Shown here one piece after another: positions 62,267 to 64,000 of a stretch of DNA of 64,000 bases. The position numbers were made by a program, and so were the translations under genes. The notes beneath the pieces were generated by a model, which saw only the letters and a list, made by a program, of their open reading frames with translations, did not search any database and was not told the origin of the DNA. This DNA is from Crotalaria pallida (taxonomy: Eukaryota > Streptophyta > Magnoliopsida > Fabales > Fabaceae). Location: positions 103,231,001-103,295,000 of the forward strand of contig CM075651.1 of the NCBI GenBank assembly GCA_037953625.1, read 5' to 3'. The first letter of the stretch is position 1. Each line of letters opens with the position of its first letter.

Positions 62267-64000
62267 ATTAGGACTTATAAGAACATTAGAATGATCCTAA
62301 CCAATGCTTGAGTCCCCAAGGGACGTAGAGGGTGTAGCATGAGTCCTTGGAGGTTCTAACAGGTGTAGAATGGTTAAGAGAGTATTCTAAAGGCTTAGAA
62401 TGGTCTAGGAATTTGTATTAGGACTTATAAGAACCATTAGAATGATCCTAAACATTGCATGGTACCCCAAGGGACGTAGAGGGTCTAGCATGAGTCCTTG
62501 GAAGTTCTAACAGGTGTAGAATGGTTAAGAGAGTATTCTAAAGGCTTAGAATGGTCTAGGAATGTGTATTAGGACTTATAAGAACCATTAGAATGATCCT
62601 AAACAATGCTTGAGACCCGAAGGGACGTAGAGGGTCTAGCATGAGTCTTTGGAGGTTCTAACAGGTGTAGAATGGTTAAGAGAGTATTCTAAAGGTGTAG
62701 AATGCTCTAGGAATGTGTATTAGGATCTATAAGAACCATTAGAATGATCCTAAACAATGCTTGAGTCCCCAAGGGACGTAGAGGGTCTAGCATGAGTCCT
62801 TGGAGGTTCTAACAGGTGTAGAATGGTTAAGAGAGTATTCTAAAGGCTTAGAATGGTCTAGGAATGTGTATTAGGATCTATAAGAACCATTAGAATGATC
62901 CTAAACAATGCTTGAGTCCCCAAGGGACGTAGAGGGTCTAGCATGAGTCCTTGGAAGTTCTAACAGGTGTAGAATGGTTAAGAGAGTATTCTAAAGGCTT
63001 AGAATGGTCTAGGAATGTGTATTAGGACTTATAAGAACCATTAGAAAGATCCTAAACCATGCTTGAGTCCCCAAGGGACGTAGAGGGTCTAGCATGAGTC
63101 CTTGGAGGTTCTAACAGGTGTAGAATGGTTAAGAGAGTATTCTAAAGGTGTAGAATGGTCTAGGAATGTGTATTAGGACCTATAAGAACAATTAGAAAGA
63201 TCCTAAACAATGCTTGAGTCCCCAAGGGACGTAGAGGGTGTAGCATGAGTCCTTGGAAGTTCTAGCAGGTGTAGAATGGTTAAGAGAGTATTCTAAAGGC
63301 TTAGAATGGTCTAGGAATGTATATTAGGACTTATAAGAACCATTAGAAAGATCCTAAACCATGCTTGAGTCCCCAAGGGACGTAGAGGGTCTAGCATGAG
63401 TCCTTGGAGGTTCTAACAAGTGTAGAATGGTTAAGAGAGTATTCTAAAGGTGTAGAATGGTCTAGGAATGTGTATTAGGACTTATAAGAACAATTAGAAA
63501 GATCCTAAACAATGCTTGAGTCCCCAAGGGACGTAGAGGGTGTAGCATGAGTCCTTGGAGGTTCTAACAGGTGTAGAATGGTTAAGAGAGTATTAAAGTA
63601 GGCTTAGAATGGTCTAGGAATGTGTATTAGGACTTATAAGAACCATTAGAATGATCCTAAACATTGCTTGAGTCCCCAAGGGACGTAGAGGGTCTAGCAT
63701 GAGTCCTTGGAGGTTCTAACAGGTGTAGAATGGTTAAGAGAGTATTCTAAAGGCTTAGAATGGTCTAGGAATGTGTATTAGGATCTAAAGAACCATTAGA
63801 ATGATCCTAAACAATGCTTGAGTCCCCAAGGGACGTAGAGGGTCTAGCATGAGTCCTTGGAAGTTCTAACAGGTGTAGAATGGTTAAGAGAGTATTCTAA
63901 AGGCTTAGAATGGTCTAGGAATGTGTATTAGGACTTATAAGAACCATTAGAAAGATCCTAAACCATGCTTGAGTCCCCAAGGGACGTAGAGGGTCTAGCA
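62267..64000 (+). repeat. Right-hand monomer subfamily
   Basis: Monomers start at 62473, 62624, 62775, 62926, 63077, 63228, 63379, 63530, 63682, 63832 and 63983, nearly all 151 bp. Most carry GGTCTAGCATGAG, AACAGGTGTAGAATGG and GAACCATTAG; several have AAGGTGTAGAATGG, AGGATCTATAAG or TTAGAAAGATCC. The last set alternates in pairs, for example GAACAATTAGAAAG near 63186 and 63488. One monomer has the altered TATTAAAGTAGGC near 63591. None of the core six-mer types A-F occurs, so this is a separate, less uniform domain of the same family. Confidence 0.85.

Larger units (their letters stand above)
1..64000 (+). repeat. Tandem satellite array, 150-151 bp monomer, fills the window
   Basis: Every line of the window is a variant of one unit. 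I mark its start at GACGTAGAGGGTGTAGCATG. Starts can be followed at 149, 301, 451, 601, 751, 902, 1053 and on to 63983, with steps of 150, 151 or occasionally 152 bp, which gives about 420 copies. All copies are head-to-tail in one orientation. Only two identical 134 bp inserts near the left end interrupt the array. No long open frame, RNA gene, LTR, or inverted block is visible. The array runs off both ends, so its real length is unknown. Known plant satellites often have units of about 150-180 bp, which fits a centromeric or heterochromatic location. That location is inference, and I do not recognise the family. Confidence 0.98.

Noticed and set aside
1..64000. CRISPR array
   Set aside because: The unit is 150 bp and repeats throughout; there are no short repeats separated by unique spacers.

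Overview
The whole 64 kb window is one uninterrupted tandem satellite array, with no convincing gene. The unit is 150-151 bp (152 bp in a few old variants), always in the same orientation, about 420 copies. The monomer is about 41% GC; a hand count of 601-750 gives A48 T41 G41 C20. The host is most likely a flowering plant. That inference rests on a captured fragment of a plant-type Ty3/gypsy polyprotein, on a unit length in the usual range for plant centromeric or heterochromatic satellites, and on the scale of the array. I do not recognise the satellite as a named family and do not assign a species.

Layout. 1-16.4 kb: diverged monomers with irregular local duplications (offsets 1,790/1,941, 1,507, 452 and 1,060 bp). 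Two copies of a 134 bp retrotransposon-derived insert lie here (1129-1262 and 2919-3052); they are the only non-satellite sequence I can find. 16.8-20.3 kb: a 1,803 bp twelve-monomer higher-order repeat (HOR). 20.3-29.6 kb: mixed 753 bp five-monomer and about 904 bp six-monomer units. 29.6-42.4 kb: a very homogeneous core built from the 904 bp six-mer (A-B-C-D-E-F), itself arranged in a 6,177 bp super-repeat. 42-47.2 kb: a 2,412 bp super-repeat. 47.5-49.2 kb: a 1,205 bp eight-mer. 49.2-62.3 kb: a mosaic, with one block recurring at offsets of 4,820 and 7,077 bp and a 602 bp four-mer. 62.3-64 kb: a switch to another monomer subfamily, marked by GGTCTAGCATG and AACAGGTGTAG.

How the parts fit. 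Nothing indicates an operon, CRISPR array, RNA gene or promoter. The order visible here is hierarchical: possible 30-40 bp sub-motifs inside the monomer, then monomer, then 4/5/6/8/12-mer HOR, then 2.4-7 kb super-repeats. Hybrid monomers at HOR junctions look like scars of unequal exchange. Two short dyads recur in most monomers while the bases between their arms vary. The array is a candidate centromeric, pericentromeric or other heterochromatic block, but sequence alone does not say which.
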